Part shown: one piece after another, positions 47,450 through 61,900 of the stretch
Layout: each line of letters starts with the position of its first letter
Position numbering within the stretch: position 1 is the first letter of the stretch
Source of the DNA: Asterias amurensis
Taxonomy: Eukaryota; Echinodermata; Asteroidea; Forcipulatida; Asteriidae
DNA length: 64,000 nt
Direction of reading: 5' to 3'
Assembly: GCF_032118995.1 (NCBI RefSeq)
Contig: NC_092649.1
Location: 14,580,191 to 14,644,190, forward strand
Translations under genes and position numbers: made by a program
Notes under the pieces: generated by a model
Told to the model about the DNA's origin: nothing
Database searches by the model: none
Seen by the model: only the letters and a program-made list of their open reading frames with translations

Positions 47450-48324
47450 GTTTCAATTTCGTGGCGGGCTTTTTACTTATAAAAAGCATTTCATGTAAAC
47501 TGAAGTAATTTTACACTGCTGCTAAAATAGAGCTAAAAGCACTGATGTCTTTGCTGTATAAAAATTACAGCTAATTCTCTAGATTTCTAAATAGAGAACA
47601 AAATTAATAGCGGGTTTTGTTTTAGCAGATAGCGGGTGTTGTTTTAGCAGACAAGTGTGTAGCCCAACGTCCAGCATGCGAATGGCCTGAACCTTCTTCT
47701 GTACGGCCTGTGCCCGTGTAAAACACAGCACATGGTTTCGCCCACCCCATTATCGTTGAAAACAGCGCGTCGCAACATGTATAAGAAGCACGTAAACGTC
47801 GTTTGCATTACAATACATTTCAATATACCTGTAGTTTGGCAATGTTGAAGAATGAGGGGGATTTAGGAGATGCAATGAATGGACCAAAACAAAAGTGTTT
47901 CTTAATAGGATTAGGTACTTAGCCTAGATCAGGCTAACGAGTTTTTACTCAAATTAAGCAAGGGGCGTGGTTTGGCATTTTCCTCTGCCAAGTATTTTTG
48001 TCTTTTGAGCTACAACAAAAAAGGAATGAACGACAAGGGAAACTTGGTGGGTTTTATAGAGAACCAGGTGTGATCCCTATGCCTAACTATACGGTACGGC
48101 AGTAAACAAGTGTACTAGGCTCTGGCCGGCCCGACTCCCCTGAACAACAAAATAGAGTAGTCAAAGTTGGAAAAACTCCAACATTGGAGATGAATGGTTC
48201 AGTTGATAGCTCACCCCAAAAATAAAAAAAACTAGATATAAAAAATAAGTAATAAATTAGAAATACAGAGGCGAAAAAGAAACGAGTAAAACAATGTCAT
48301 GAAAATACGTTTGTAAAATTGCTT

Positions 48325-48360
48325 AAAATAATTTTGGTCTCATGAGACCAAAATTATTTT
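48325..48360. repeat. perfect 36-bp palindrome
   Basis: AAAATAATTTTGGTCTCA and its exact reverse complement abut with no spacer. An outer inverted pair (AAACAATGTCATGAAAAT near 48290 and its complement near 48360-48375) extends the hairpin. Confidence 0.9.
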
Positions 48361-48512
48361 CATGACATTGTTTTACTAATTTCCCCAAAATTACAGCACC
48401 TCAGCGCGTAATATTTTCAGGGAAGCTTTCTACTATCATTATCTTCAAACTGTGTAAGTTTAGTGTAAATCTGCGGACACTGTGTTTGTCCAACAAAAAG
48501 TACATACTCCCT

Positions 48513-48911
48513 TTAAAGACACTGTATGGACGCTATTGATAATTGTCGAAGACCAGTATTCTCACTTGGTGTATCTCAACATACATATTATGCACACAAT
48601 AACAAACCTGGACAAATTTGAATTTCAACTGGTCGTCGAAGTTGAGAGGTAATAATTAATAATAAAAACACCCTTGTCACACGAAGTTGTCTGCTTTCAG
48701 ATCATTGATTTCGACACCTCAAAATCTAATTTTGAGGTCCCGAAATCAAATTCGTGAAAAATTACTTCTTTCTCGAAAACTACGTTAATTCAGAGGGAGC
48801 CGTTTCTCACAATGTTGTATACTGTCAACAGCTCTCCATTGCTTGTTACCAAGTAAGTTTGTATGCTAACAATTATTTTGAGCAATTACCAATAGTGCCC
48901 ACTGCCTTTAC
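48513..48911. mobile_element. TTAA-type MITE ('GGACACTATTGG' family)
   Basis: TTAA-AGACACTGTATGG at the left. GAGGGAGCCGTTTCTCACAA and AATTACCAATAGTGCCCACT at the right. It abuts a fragment of the 'TATGAAATTGGGCCC' hairpin repeat at 48913-48933. Confidence 0.8.
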
Positions 48912-48933
48912 GCAGCTCTATGAAATTGGGCCC

Positions 48934-49884
48934 AGAATTAATTGGAGATTTTGTACCATGACCATAACTATGGTCTGGCATTAAAAGGAAAAGAAAACAG
49001 AAAATGTTAAAACTAAAATAATTATTATATTATTTTCTCATGATCTTTCCCTATGTGAGCTTTAATTGCATTTTGAATGATAAATACTTCGCGACCTCTA
49101 AAGTTTTAACAAACTCTACCTGGCAAGTAGATACATAAAAATACATTACACTTACAATAAAATATATATACATAAACACGTGTTAAGAAAACAGGGCACT
49201 CTAACACTCATGGACGACCCCTGTATACCCCAGACCATCTCGACAAAGTAGTAAACAAAAGGATCGTCGGAACAATCTGAGCAGCTGACTGAGAGTCCCA
49301 AGATCATCACATTCCACAAACTGGTTACAAAACAAAACTGTTTTAATACCATGATTGACACATTCTAACGTGCTTAACTGACGCACTCTGATTGGTTGAA
49401 GACAGATCCGTGGGGTGTATACACGCGCGCCAGTAGCGAATAAATGGCCCCTGAACATGTGTAATGTGTAAAAGTAATGCATGCACTGTCTTTTGCGCGG
49501 TCACTATCATCATGTGGTCTTAGTACTTTTTGTTTTTTGTTTTTAGACAAGTAAAGAGTATACCGCGTTAGTAAACAAAAAGAAATGCCAGAGACTGTTT
49601 TTACTAAGCAAAAAACTAGTGTGGTACCAGCCGCAACAATACAAACTTAATGGAATGTCGGCTGGTAACATGTTTTTGCTTAGCAAAATTTTGCTGTGCT
49701 AAGCAAGCGTTTGGGGTACGAAATAAGTCATAACATGATATTGATTCTGCCCCCCCCCCCCCCATGCCATGGAAAATTAACGTTGGCTGAAGGAGCCACA
49801 CCGGCTGGACTCGCACTGTCTGCTCCAATTTTTTTTAAATAAAAACCCGCACACTTTTCTTGTTTCCAATGTTTGCTTGTTTGT
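48934..49884. other. no gene seen
   Basis: AT-rich spacer. 49588-49715 carries partial hairpin-repeat motifs (TTTTGCTTAGCAAAATTTTG). A C-run lies at 49750-49763. Confidence 0.4.
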
Positions 49885-51598
<1,714 letters not shown>

Positions 51599-51803
51599 TA
51601 ATATTAGGTGACTACGTCTATACCACTCAATACAGAAATGAAACAAGATTTTTTTTTTGAAATATTAAAAAATATGTAATTTGTAATTTATTAAAATATT
51701 CCAATGCATAAACAAAATGTCAAGGCTTCCGTAAAATTTATATTGCACAAATACTTACTATGAAATTAGTAATGTTATATTAAATATATTGTAATATGGG
51801 CAA

Positions 51804-52056
51804 TTAAAGGGATGGTACACTATTGGTAAATTGTCAAAGACCAGTGTTCTCACTTGGTGTTTCTCAACATAGGCCTATGCATAAAATAACAGCTCAATTT
51901 GAGAAATTACCTCTTTCTCCAAATCAACGCTACTTCAGAGGGAGCCGTTTCTCACAATGTTTTATACTATCAACAGCTCTCCAATGCTTGTTACCAAGTC
52001 AGTTTTTAAGTTAATATTTGTTTTGAGTAATTACCAAACGTGTACCTTCCCTTTAA
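51804..52056. mobile_element. TTAA-flanked MITE, short internal-deletion copy
   Basis: TTAA-AGGGATGGTACACTATTGG at the left; inverted CCAAACGTGTACCTTCCCT-TTAA at the right. The middle third of the family body is missing, giving 253 bp. Confidence 0.85.
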
Positions 52057-52333
52057 GACCTACTGTGAAAACGTTTAAATTGTCAAATTGTTTAACTATT
52101 ATACTGTTTTTACGGTTGCATATAACAAACAATTAGAGGTAATTAATGTTTCTGCGATCGCAAGCATGTAATTCAAGTAATGTAATTACATAATATTACA
52201 CCCTTACATTTGGTATGAATTAAATATAAAGGCAAGTCACATTAGGCACATCAACTCATTGACAACCCCCAAAAAAAAAAGGCTAAACGCAAATTTGACG
52301 CATCGGAAATAAAGCAATAAAAGGCGATTTGGC

Positions 52334-53481
52334 TTAAAGGCACTGGACACTATTGGTAATTGTCAAAGACCAGTCTTCACACTCGGTGTGTCTCAACTTA
52401 ATAATATGCACTAAAATAACAAACCTGTGAACATTTGAGCTCAATAGACCGATTGCGCTACCAATGTTTACATGTGATCACGTGACCTATATGTGGGTAT
52501 AGCTACACAGTAAAGCCATGGGAAGACTCGTACACCGATGGGCCATATAATTGGATGTATTTTCAATAAATAACAATTATAACTAAAAACGGTGCCCTTT
52601 TAATAAAGTTGAATATTGTGACATTGATTTCAATCACTTTTGCTGTTTGATGTACCCAGTATTCTACTACAAAAGAGGTTTCTTTTGAGAAAATGGTTAG
52701 ACTACGTAAATTACTGATCGAGCTCATGCGCCGTGGATTTTGCGTTGTGTACGGCGTGAAGTTGGACAGTGATAAGGGAGATCGCAAAGTTGTCCTTGTA
52801 CTCATCTATAGCTGACAGCGACCCCTTCTAATGAAGTATTTTTGGGGGTGAAAATAAAGGGATTTTCAGCTTCTGAATGAGATTTGTATTGAAAATATTG
52901 GCATCAACATCATTTCATTCAGGGCACTGTAAAACCACACTTTCCGTTCAGAAACACATGACATCGTGTGAAAATTCTCTTGGAATTTCCTATTTGGTGG
53001 AACTGTGTTTACCCATTACTGGCATTGTTCAGCCACCAGTTAGGTCTCATGTTACAAACTCCGGAATATTCTTCAATGATTTCGAGAATTTAGTCCTTTT
53101 TTGAGCCAAAAATAATCATGTCTTTTTAACAGTAATCATGTCTTTTTAAACACACGTTTATGCAGTTCGCCGTGTTTGTTTACATCCAATACCCACTATA
53201 GGTCACGTGACGCACGGAGCGCAATCGGTCTATTGGTCGTCGAATTTGCGAGATATGAATGAAATAAAATTTAAAACACCTGTCGCACGAAGTTTTGTGC
53301 TTTCAGATGCTTGATTTCGAGATTTTAAAATCTAATTCTGAGGTCTCGAAATCAAATTCATGTCGGAAAACGACTTCTTTCTCGAAAACTACGTTACTTC
53401 AGAGGGAGCCGTTTCTCACAATGTTTTTTACTATCAACAGAAATATTTTGAGTAATTACCAATAGTGTCCGCTGCCTTTAA
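52334..53481. mobile_element. TTAA-flanked MITE split by a nested element
   Basis: Left part 52334-52441 (TTAA-AGGCACTGGACACTATTGG through GAGCTCAA). Right part from about 53235 (GGTCGTCGAATTTGCGAG) to CCGCTGCCT-TTAA. Removing the insert restores the family order. Confidence 0.85.
52442..53235. mobile_element. inverted-repeat element nested in a MITE
   Basis: Ends CAATAGACCGATTGCGCT and its exact reverse complement. Homology of the arms continues with gaps through CACGTGACCTATA and GTGGGTA, over roughly 60 bases. About 790 bp, no transposase; internal ORFs are not recognisable. Ends contain TA dinucleotides, compatible with a TA-inserting class, but the exact boundary is ambiguous. Confidence 0.8.
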
Positions 53482-53645
53482 ACATTTTGTAGTCCCCATT
53501 ATGGAAGTATATTTATTAACAGTGTGCGATAATTTTTTTATACGGATCTAATTACCAATAGTGTCCGCTGCCTTTAAACATTTTGTAGTCCCCATTATGG
53601 AAGTATATTTATTAACAGTGTGCGATAATTTTTTTATACGGATCT
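53455..53645. repeat. two perfect tandem copies of a 96-bp unit
   Basis: ATTACCAATAGTGTCCGCTG starts at 53455 and 53551. The unit takes in the right end of the MITE plus about 70 bases of flank. Confidence 0.9.
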
Positions 53646-55310
53646 TGGCAATAACATCAACCTTTTGTTTGGTTAATTAGGAACGCCCCTATAACAGAGC
53701 TCCTATATTTAGCTCCTACTATGACGCTGGACGCAACGTCCGTAATATATCAAGGAACCAATCACATTAGATCTTTGATTTCAATGAAGACTTTCAAGAA
53801 TATAAAAGAACTAAATAACTTCTTCTTTTTTTTGAAGAAGTATGCGTTAAATGGGAACATTACAGACTTTGTAAGACAAAACTCGTCTAAAATCACTTCT
53901 TTGATGAATAAAAAAGATTTCCATCCTTTATCGGTGCAAGAGGAGACGTGTGCCACACTTAAAACGCCAACTAAGTATACCCTACTATGACATGGTATCG
54001 CCCAGATTAGGTGTTTCGATTGGTGGAAATGGAGTGGGAGCGATGATGTCAGATGAAATGGGGAGGATGGCGGCTGAGATGACCGGAGGGGCACAGGAGT
54101 GGAATCTGGACATTCCAAAAGAAAAGAACTGAAAGCCAGATTCGTTCCACAAAAATCCTCACTTTAAAATGGATTATCCCAAGGAACTGTTACCCTGCAA
54201 TAGACTACACTCTATTTGTATTCCGCAAACAAGCTCAAAAGTGATTTACACAAGGTGCTACCGCAAAGCTCACCTAATTATACTCCCACAATGTTAAGTT
54301 TCAAATCCTAATTAACAATATACTCCATAATTTCGTCGTATGTAAGACTTATTGATAAGCATGTGCTCCTAATTATTCTGGTGCCAACTGGATGGACATT
54401 GTTAGTTCGACGGAGTCCGTAATGGCTAATTCGTAAGACACGGAATTGAGCGAGGAAAGCTGACCGCTCAATCTATTTTTATGATCCTACAAGACCCTCG
54501 CATTGGCCGCAATCTTTGATGAAACGTACACGTGTGAAAGGCTATCATTGGCTGAGAGTCGTGCGTACATACACACGTGCGGGAAACTTTAGACTATCTG
54601 CCAATCACCAAGAGAGGGCGCTCTTCACCAGGTAATGTCAACAACTTTAGGAATAGGAGAAGCATGAGTGACGGTCACTGACAGCAAATACCTTGTGTTT
54701 TGCGTGTTTTTGATTTTGTATTTAGATTTAGCCAAACTGTATTTTGTTTTTCATAACACAATGCCAGCATAAACCAAACTGTTCTGGAACAGGACGTACT
54801 GGACACTAGTTCCCCAAGGATAACAAGCGGTGTGCATGAGTTTTTGGGAGTGTTTCTTTTAGGGTTATTAGCAAAAATTCCAAAATGTTGACCTACCAAA
54901 AATTGAGAAGAAATCTGAAGTTTAGTTGTATGACAATGTATCTGACTTAATTTTCAAGAGGCTGAGAGACTTCTTAATATTTGTTGAGTATTTTTGAATT
55001 TTTAGCATTTACCATTGTTTGCTATAGGAGTTGTGCACCCGTACCTGGTAGGTCTGCTGCCCTCTAGTGGCAGAGCTTTCAAAAAGTCTCCCATTGTTTT
55101 ACATCAAATATGGCGGTCAATGGCGTCATGTGGAATCTATCTATTGAGTTGTATTGTCTAAATGAATGGTTGGTTCCATTTTGCTTTCTGGGAGTATAAT
55201 TTGTATCATGCTCGAAAGGGTTTGTCTTTGACGCATGACCATCAAATGCCGTTTTCTATCACCAAGCTAATCCGCCTCCACAGTACTTCAGCATCATGCA
55301 GCATCAGAGT
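53646..55310. other. no gene supported
   Basis: Plus-strand frames at 53721-53990 and 53950-54132 lack similarity, splice or repeat support. 54530-54610 has facing ACGTGTG/CACACGTGC motifs, probably a short repeat. Confidence 0.4.
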
Positions 55311-55362
55311 CCAGCTTTCTCCAGAAGACGATCAGAACATACTGATCGAAACGTCGAGTTGA
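55311..55362 (+). ncRNA. hammerhead-ribozyme-like motif (core altered)
   Basis: CAGAAGA, a hairpin GATCAG-AACATA-CTGATC, then GAAACGTC. This matches the hammerhead order CUGANGA / stem II / GAAA with one core change (U to A). Such motifs are known near the ends of Penelope-like and related retroelements. Stem III and a cleavage site are not convincing. Confidence 0.35.
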
Positions 55363-55433
55363 AACCTCTCCAACTCAATTAGAAATTATCCTAACATGGT
55401 GTTACCACAAACCTTACATATAGCACTTTGTGG

Positions 55434-55902
55434 TTAATTTTTCAACATTGACTCATCTCTGACCCGGCTGATGTTCGAAACACTTGTTTTCACTCTGCTG
55501 TCAGATGCACTGCTATTACGGAGGAGCCTATCTCTCTTCCTCGTTATCAGATTCTTCAGATGATTTCGGATCTTGACCGGCCGGATGACAAACAATAAGA
55601 AGATGAAGAACCCCTGCAGAGAGTTGAAGATGCTGAAGAGAATCTGAAAGACAAAACTTGAAGACTCGAAGATGGAGAGGAGTCCAAAAACCCACGTGAG
55701 ACCAAGGAGAACGGAGATTGCCAGCATATTCTGGAGACGGCTCATCATCTTATTACGCTTAGATGATGAACAGTGTAGGTTGGTCTTCTTACATGTGAGT
55801 TTATGGAAGACCAGCGAAAAGATGATCGAATTGAAAAGAACCATTAGAGCAATGATTAATAGGACTCCGTAGTAGAGGGCTGGTCCAACGTTCAAGAAGC
55901 AA
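55434..55902 (-). CDS. aGPCR last exon: ECL2 end, TM5-TM7, tail
   Basis: Acceptor ACTTTCAG|TTGC. Reads CFLNVGPALYYGVLLIIALM (TM5), NMLAISVLLGLTWVFGLLSI (TM6), FSIFNSLQGFFIFLLFVIRP (TM7) and a basic/serine-rich tail ending MLKN-stop. Confidence 0.95.
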
Positions 55903-58900
55903 CTGAAAGTATAAATCGAGACAGCAATTTACTACAATAATCGTTTGTCATTAAAGGCATAAACTGGACACCTTTGGGAATTGTCAGAGACCAGTATTTA
56001 TTCTCACTTGGTGTATCCCAACATATGCATAAAATAACAAACCTGTGAAACTTGTGACTCAAAATGAAAGAAAAACAGCTTCCTTGCATTGTGTGCTTTC
56101 AGGTGCCTAAAAACGAAAGGCTTCATCAAGTCTTTCAATAATTAATTGAGTGAAAAGTTACTTCTTTCTCAAAAACTACGTTACTTCAGAGGGAGCCGTA
56201 CCTCACAAGGCTTTATACTATCAACAGCTCTCCATTGCTCGTTACAAAATACGTTTTTATGCTAACAATTGTTTTGAGTATTTACCGGTGCCTTTAAACA
56301 ATTTCAATAATTTTCATACTAATTTCTTTATTTTCCTCAAACTATTGTGCAATTAAAGTCTGACTCTTTGTACCTTTATGAATGATTATCTTTCCATCTG
56401 ATTTTAGACTTTTATAGCTGGAAAAGTTTTAATGTCAGATTTTCCACATTGTCTTGTTTTACTTTGGATTCGCCACTTTGAGCATTTTAAAAACATGTAA
56501 TGTATACAACTCGATCATATTGCTTGGGCAAACAGTTCGAATTTTAATAAACAATGAATAATTATTGGAGAAAGGGTTGCTTATCAGTCACGTCAATTGT
56601 CTCTAGCCTTCTAGAGATTTCCAAAGATTGCTCCGGGAGAAAAATGGTCACCAAAATGCCTTTGCCAAATCAATTATGTTTGTAATCAACACTAACGTTT
56701 GTATTGCTTTATTGCTTTACTTTAAACTTAACTTTCTGAAACTTTGTAATTAAAGACGATGTTAAATATATATGTAACTGATGACAATGCTTTGTCTTAC
56801 CTTTTGTCATTGTCATACACTGTGTGATCTACAGCAAGAATTACAGCCACAATACATAAGGGCGTGCCTACAAAAGTAAACACGATGATTACATTACAAT
56901 GAAATAACGATAACTTAGGAGCTCTGGAAGTGCCATCAAACTTGAGATCCTGATATAAGTTACTGTGGGACAATGACATCATAAACGTAAGATGGCAACA
57001 TCTTTAAATAGTTTATGTCAGGACGACGACATCTGGAGAGTAGAATATCGTCTTCCAGGTCATCTTGGGAAGACGGTTTTCCCAAGAATTTAGAGAATTA
57101 AGTAGCCTGACACATCTTACTTTCATGATGTCGATATCCTAAATATTAAAGGGCATTTTATGTGTTTGTTGTAGTTGTGGCGTAGTGCTTGTCTCGGGTT
57201 TTGACTCAAACCGTTGACATAGAGAGACCAGTTTTTGTGGTCATAGTCATGTGGCTACTGTACGCCAATTTCGGTCAAAATGCGCCACAACTCAAAAATA
57301 GTCTGGAACCCTGTGGGTGCACATGCAATTTTTGGAATTGAAAATGGCTGAAAATCGCAAGTTGTTGCAACTCTCTGAAGGCCGTGTCCAAAATTATATG
57401 ACTTCGGCAGTGGCTACGGATGTAACGCCAAAAAGTCATATGCCCTTTTCGAAACTACGGCTTCGGCTTAATAGGCCGCTTGCTGCGTCCTCTCATCTGA
57501 AACCATGAGCGCGTATAGCAGCATGCGCAATATTGTCAAACCGCGGTGCCAAGCTAGCCTGAGCCGAATCCAAAGCCGAAGCCGTGGTTTCGAAAATGGC
57601 CTTAGTCGTTGCAGCCAGCAGCCGTAGCCGAAGTCGCTTTACGGACGGCCTCCCTATAAGTCATTTTGAAATACGGTGAACACAATACTGTATAACACTA
57701 AGTTTGGGTAAATTTGTCAGTACACCCAAACCATACAGTGCACTCCTATCTATATTGTCCACGACATCTCAAACAGGCTAAATGCAGCCCTGTCTGTTTC
57801 AACGCAACTGCGATTTCTACCTCTTATTGCACTCACCCCATGCCAGTATAGATGCCTTAATCATGAAATTTCTGACATCGGCGTTGAAGACTTTAATCAG
57901 TTTAAGGTAGAGGTTGAATGCCTCTACCCCCATCCAAACAACAGAGGCTAGAGTGAAGTAATGAATCAAGATGGCTACGATGATGCAGCCTACACGTGAA
58001 GACGTCTGTTCGATACCAACCAAGAAGACTGTGTAGAGACACAGCAGGGAGAATGCAAAGCTGACCAGTATGCGGCTTGGTACCTTCTCTCGCAGAGATC
58101 TACAGGACAAAATCAGAATCCCATCTACTGATTAGGAAAAAACTATACGTCTATTTTTTTTTTCTGAAGACAAGCAGAGTATACTGTGTGAAACGTCGAG
58201 ACCAAACAGACTGTTTTCAGAGCCAACACACCCTCAAAAGAGAACTATTACGTGGTTGTACCCGCAAGTACAGTTTATTCTTATCCTTCAACCATGCAAA
58301 GCTTCTAATATAACACCACTCTCGTCTACTGAATTCTGCACTAAAATCAGCAGAGAAACACTACAACTTTGTTCTAAAAAGCCCAGCTTTTTGAGGTTTT
58401 TCGAAATTCGGAAGAAAAGCAAGTATTTCTCTGAATTTCTCTGAAGTAGCACTGAATTCACTGATTTATTATTGCGAACTGTGTGAACAACCTTCTTCTG
58501 TTGGCGCCCTCTTTGAATCATGCTCTCCCAGCCAATGTTTCCCATGGTAGCATAATCTCAGGCGAACCGATATCCTTGGGCAAAAATGTTAAAGGCATAG
58601 GGGTAGGTTTGGGATTTTGCTAAGGGTCAGCTTCTAGGTCTCAATGTTTTCAGGGACTTGGTACCAGACTTACTTTACAGCTAGGTATGTAGTTACGGTT
58701 AGAGCCAGAGCAACAATGGAAATGACGCAACCGATTTTGCTGACCACATCCAAGGCTAGACTGGAGTGCTTGTGGTAGACATCCTTCAATGGAAATGGAA
58801 AAAGAAAGTTTCACACAGTGTATTAAGGCCGTGAAAGAATCAGTTAAAATTGTGATAAGAAACATTCATAAAATGAATTACTCCTGGTTTCAGAAAAGCT

Positions 58901-61900
58901 CAATTTCATTACGTGTAATTTTTGAAAAAATCTCCTAAATCGTTTACATTTTCTTGCCGAGTAATGTGAAAGCCGAGAAATTAGAAAAACAATACTTTTC
59001 TGTTATTGAAAAAAAAAGGAATCAACAGTAGCTACAAATGTGACCTTAATAGAAGATGAAGATGAAGAAATATTATTAAATTTCTTACCACAAGAACAGC
59101 GAAATTCGTCGTATGGTTACACTTGCATATCGTCTTTCCTTTCTCAAAGCCCACGAGTATACATCCCTCCGTTGACCAGTCTCCAATACTGAAGTCCCAG
59201 AATACACAAGAATATCCCAAGACTTTCTCAGCAGCCAAGTTTTTCTTGAAACCAAATATAGAGAAAAAGAAATGTAGGTTAGCCTACATTAATTTGATCG
59301 TCGCCATCCCATCTTGTGGATTGATATGGTAATCAGTACTGCATCTCTGGCAAAAAATTTAGGTAGTGCAGGGCCAAATTTCATAGAGCTGCTTAAGCAC
59401 AAAAGGTAGCTAAGCACATCAAAAATAAGAATAAGGTTACCAGGCAAAGTACCATTCCCATGTAAAAATTATGACTGGTTTTAGGCTCAGTTCTGCTTAG
59501 CAGACAATTGTTAAGCAATATGTTCTGCTTAAGCAGCTCTATGAAATTGGGCCCAGATGTGTTACGATGCTTCATTGGCGCTAAAAACACAATCAAGCTT
59601 ATTCAAAGAAATATTTTCGAGAGTGGCTTTTCATAACAAGTTAATATACTAATAAAGATCGTAGTGCGTAATTACTCTGTTGGTGAAATGGCTGACTACA
59701 GACGCATTGTCAGAGAGGTGTTCCAGTGGGGCGCCCTCTATGGTAGCTGAGATGATCCAAGTACCAACATGTCGGTCATGTTTTTCGGACAGCTGGCCAA
59801 CCTCAGACGAAAATAACTTGCTGTTCGTGTAGAGGATGAAACTAACTGGTACGGGATTTCCTGGGTTAAAGGGAGAACGTTAGAATAAAAAATTTTTACG
59901 CAAATAGAAGTAGCCATTTTAGGGCCTCCTGTATTACACACAGCGCACTTTACCTGTCTGCCATTTTGACCACCATATTGTTCGCAAAAGAACTAACTCC
60001 CGAAATAGCGCACGAGTATTGTGCGGAGTCAATAGGTGAAACAAAACACAGAAATGTGGTGGACTAATTATATCAAAAACCTCAATAAGCTATATTAACC
60101 TGTTATTAATTTAAAGGCAGTGGACACTTTTGGTAATTACTCAAAATAATTATTAGCATAAAACCTTACTTATTAGCGAGTAATGGGTAGAGGTTGATAG
60201 TATAAAACATTGTGAGAAACGGCTTCCTCTGAAGTGACGTAGTTTTCGAGAAAGAATTAGTTTTCCACGAATTTGGTTTCGAGACCTCAAGTTTAGAATT
60301 TGAGGTCTCGAAATCAAGCATCTGAAAGCACACAACTTCGTGTGACAAGGGTGTTTTTTCTTTCATTTATCCCGCAACTCCGACGACCGATTGAGCTCAA
60401 ATTTTCACAGGTTTGTTATTTTATGCCCATGTTGAGATACACCAAGTGAGAAGACTGGTCTTTGACATTTACCAATAGTGTCCATTGTGTTTAATAACAA
60501 ATTTGAAATGGTAGGTTTTATACTGCCAGTTTCAATAAGGTCCCTATGGACAATGCGTCATAAAGTCTTGACGTCATGTTTGATATTTAGTGTACCAACT
60601 TCATTACCTAAAGATGTGTTTAACCGTTCTCACTCTGACGAGAATGTTGTCGGCAACCGGTAAGCAAAGGAGTTATCGGTTATCTTCTGGTATTTTCATT
60701 TAAAGGGAGAAAAAGTACCCAAATCCTTTAAATTAATTATTCCCATTATTATTTATTGTTCGGCCCTAAAATAAACAAGAGTCAACTAAACCTGTTTGAC
60801 TGTTACTCAATGCCTCCACTGGAAGCTCTATAGATATTTGTGGATCATTGATGACGTCAGAGTCGGGATCATAAAGAAAGATATCTTCCTCTATCAGATC
60901 GTCTCCTTTAGTCTCAGAACGAGCTGCAAACCCAAGCCCACTGGACGAAGCCTCTGGAGAGATACTCAACGCCTTGACGGCAAGACTACGCGTGACTTCG
61001 GTGAAGTTTCTGCCATCGGTGAGAACGGACGAGATTTGCCTCTCGAGAGCTAGGACGACGCGAGAAGTTGAGTTGGTACCCCGCAATGGTAGGAAGTTCT
61101 CATCATCAACTTGGAGGATGTTGTTAACTACGTTAACCACTAACGATGTCACCTGCATGGAATTTAACAATTTTAGGAGTTTTGCAAAATGTTAATCTTT
61201 TAGCTTGTACATCGTAAAAATGAGACTCTCCTGAAAAACATTGCTCTAAGATGTTCACTTCTTTCTCAAAAGAAGCTGAAACTTAAAGAAGCTGAAACTT
61301 ATACAGGTAAATTATATTACATTCATGTACATTCACAGTAACTAGGGATTCATTTGATCCACTGTATCAAAACCCTTTATGGGTTGTCATCTGATTAAAC
61401 AAAATAATATGAATACTTTGTATTATACATACCTCGAAAGAAGTGTCATTAACATTGACAATGCTATCGAGAATATCTGCTGTTACAATGACTGCCTGAC
61501 TGTCAATTGAAGACGTATTTCCAGTTATAGATGCAAGAGCTTGGCCCGTTAGATAAACGTTATCCGGAGTCACTGACATCTTCAGACACAAGGGAGAAAA
61601 CATTGCTACTTTTTTTGTCAGGGTGAGTTTTAAAGGCACTGGGCAACTTTGGTAATTGTCAAAGAGCAATATTTTCATGGTTTGTGTTTCCAAATAAATG
61701 CATAAAATGACCAACAAAATCCGTGAAAATGTTGACTAAATTTGTATCATCAAAGTTGCAAGAGAATAATAAAAGAAGAAGAAACCTAGTCGCACAAAAA
61801 TGTGTGTGCCTTTAGATGCCTAAAAGGCTTCAGGGAGAGCCGTTTCTCACAAATTGATACTATCAACAGATCTACATTGCTCGTTACCAAGTTTAGTTGT

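Larger units (their letters stand above)
41626..47900. repeat. older, diverged tandem units of the exon A/B family
   Basis: Blocks shared with units 1-3 recur in order: the ACCTTTC(A/T)GGTTTGTGGACTTCAC donor block (41935, 42922, 43880, 44818, 47300), the AGCTGGGCCTCTTTCCCC block (42188, 45126 variant), the AAAGAGCATTGCATT(A/C) block (42525, 43103, 45472) and the AGAATAAAG(C/T)AT block (41635, 44232). About five units are distinguishable, differently truncated. Confidence 0.8.

Noticed and set aside
53721..54132. Two overlapping plus-strand frames after the MITE cluster
   Set aside because: No recognisable motif and no splice or repeat support; probably chance.
59738..59941. Minus-strand frame reading MCNTGGPKMATSICVKIFYS
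   Set aside because: Shadow of the GAIN exon; the frame required by the neighbouring exon phases is different and gives the GAIN strands.
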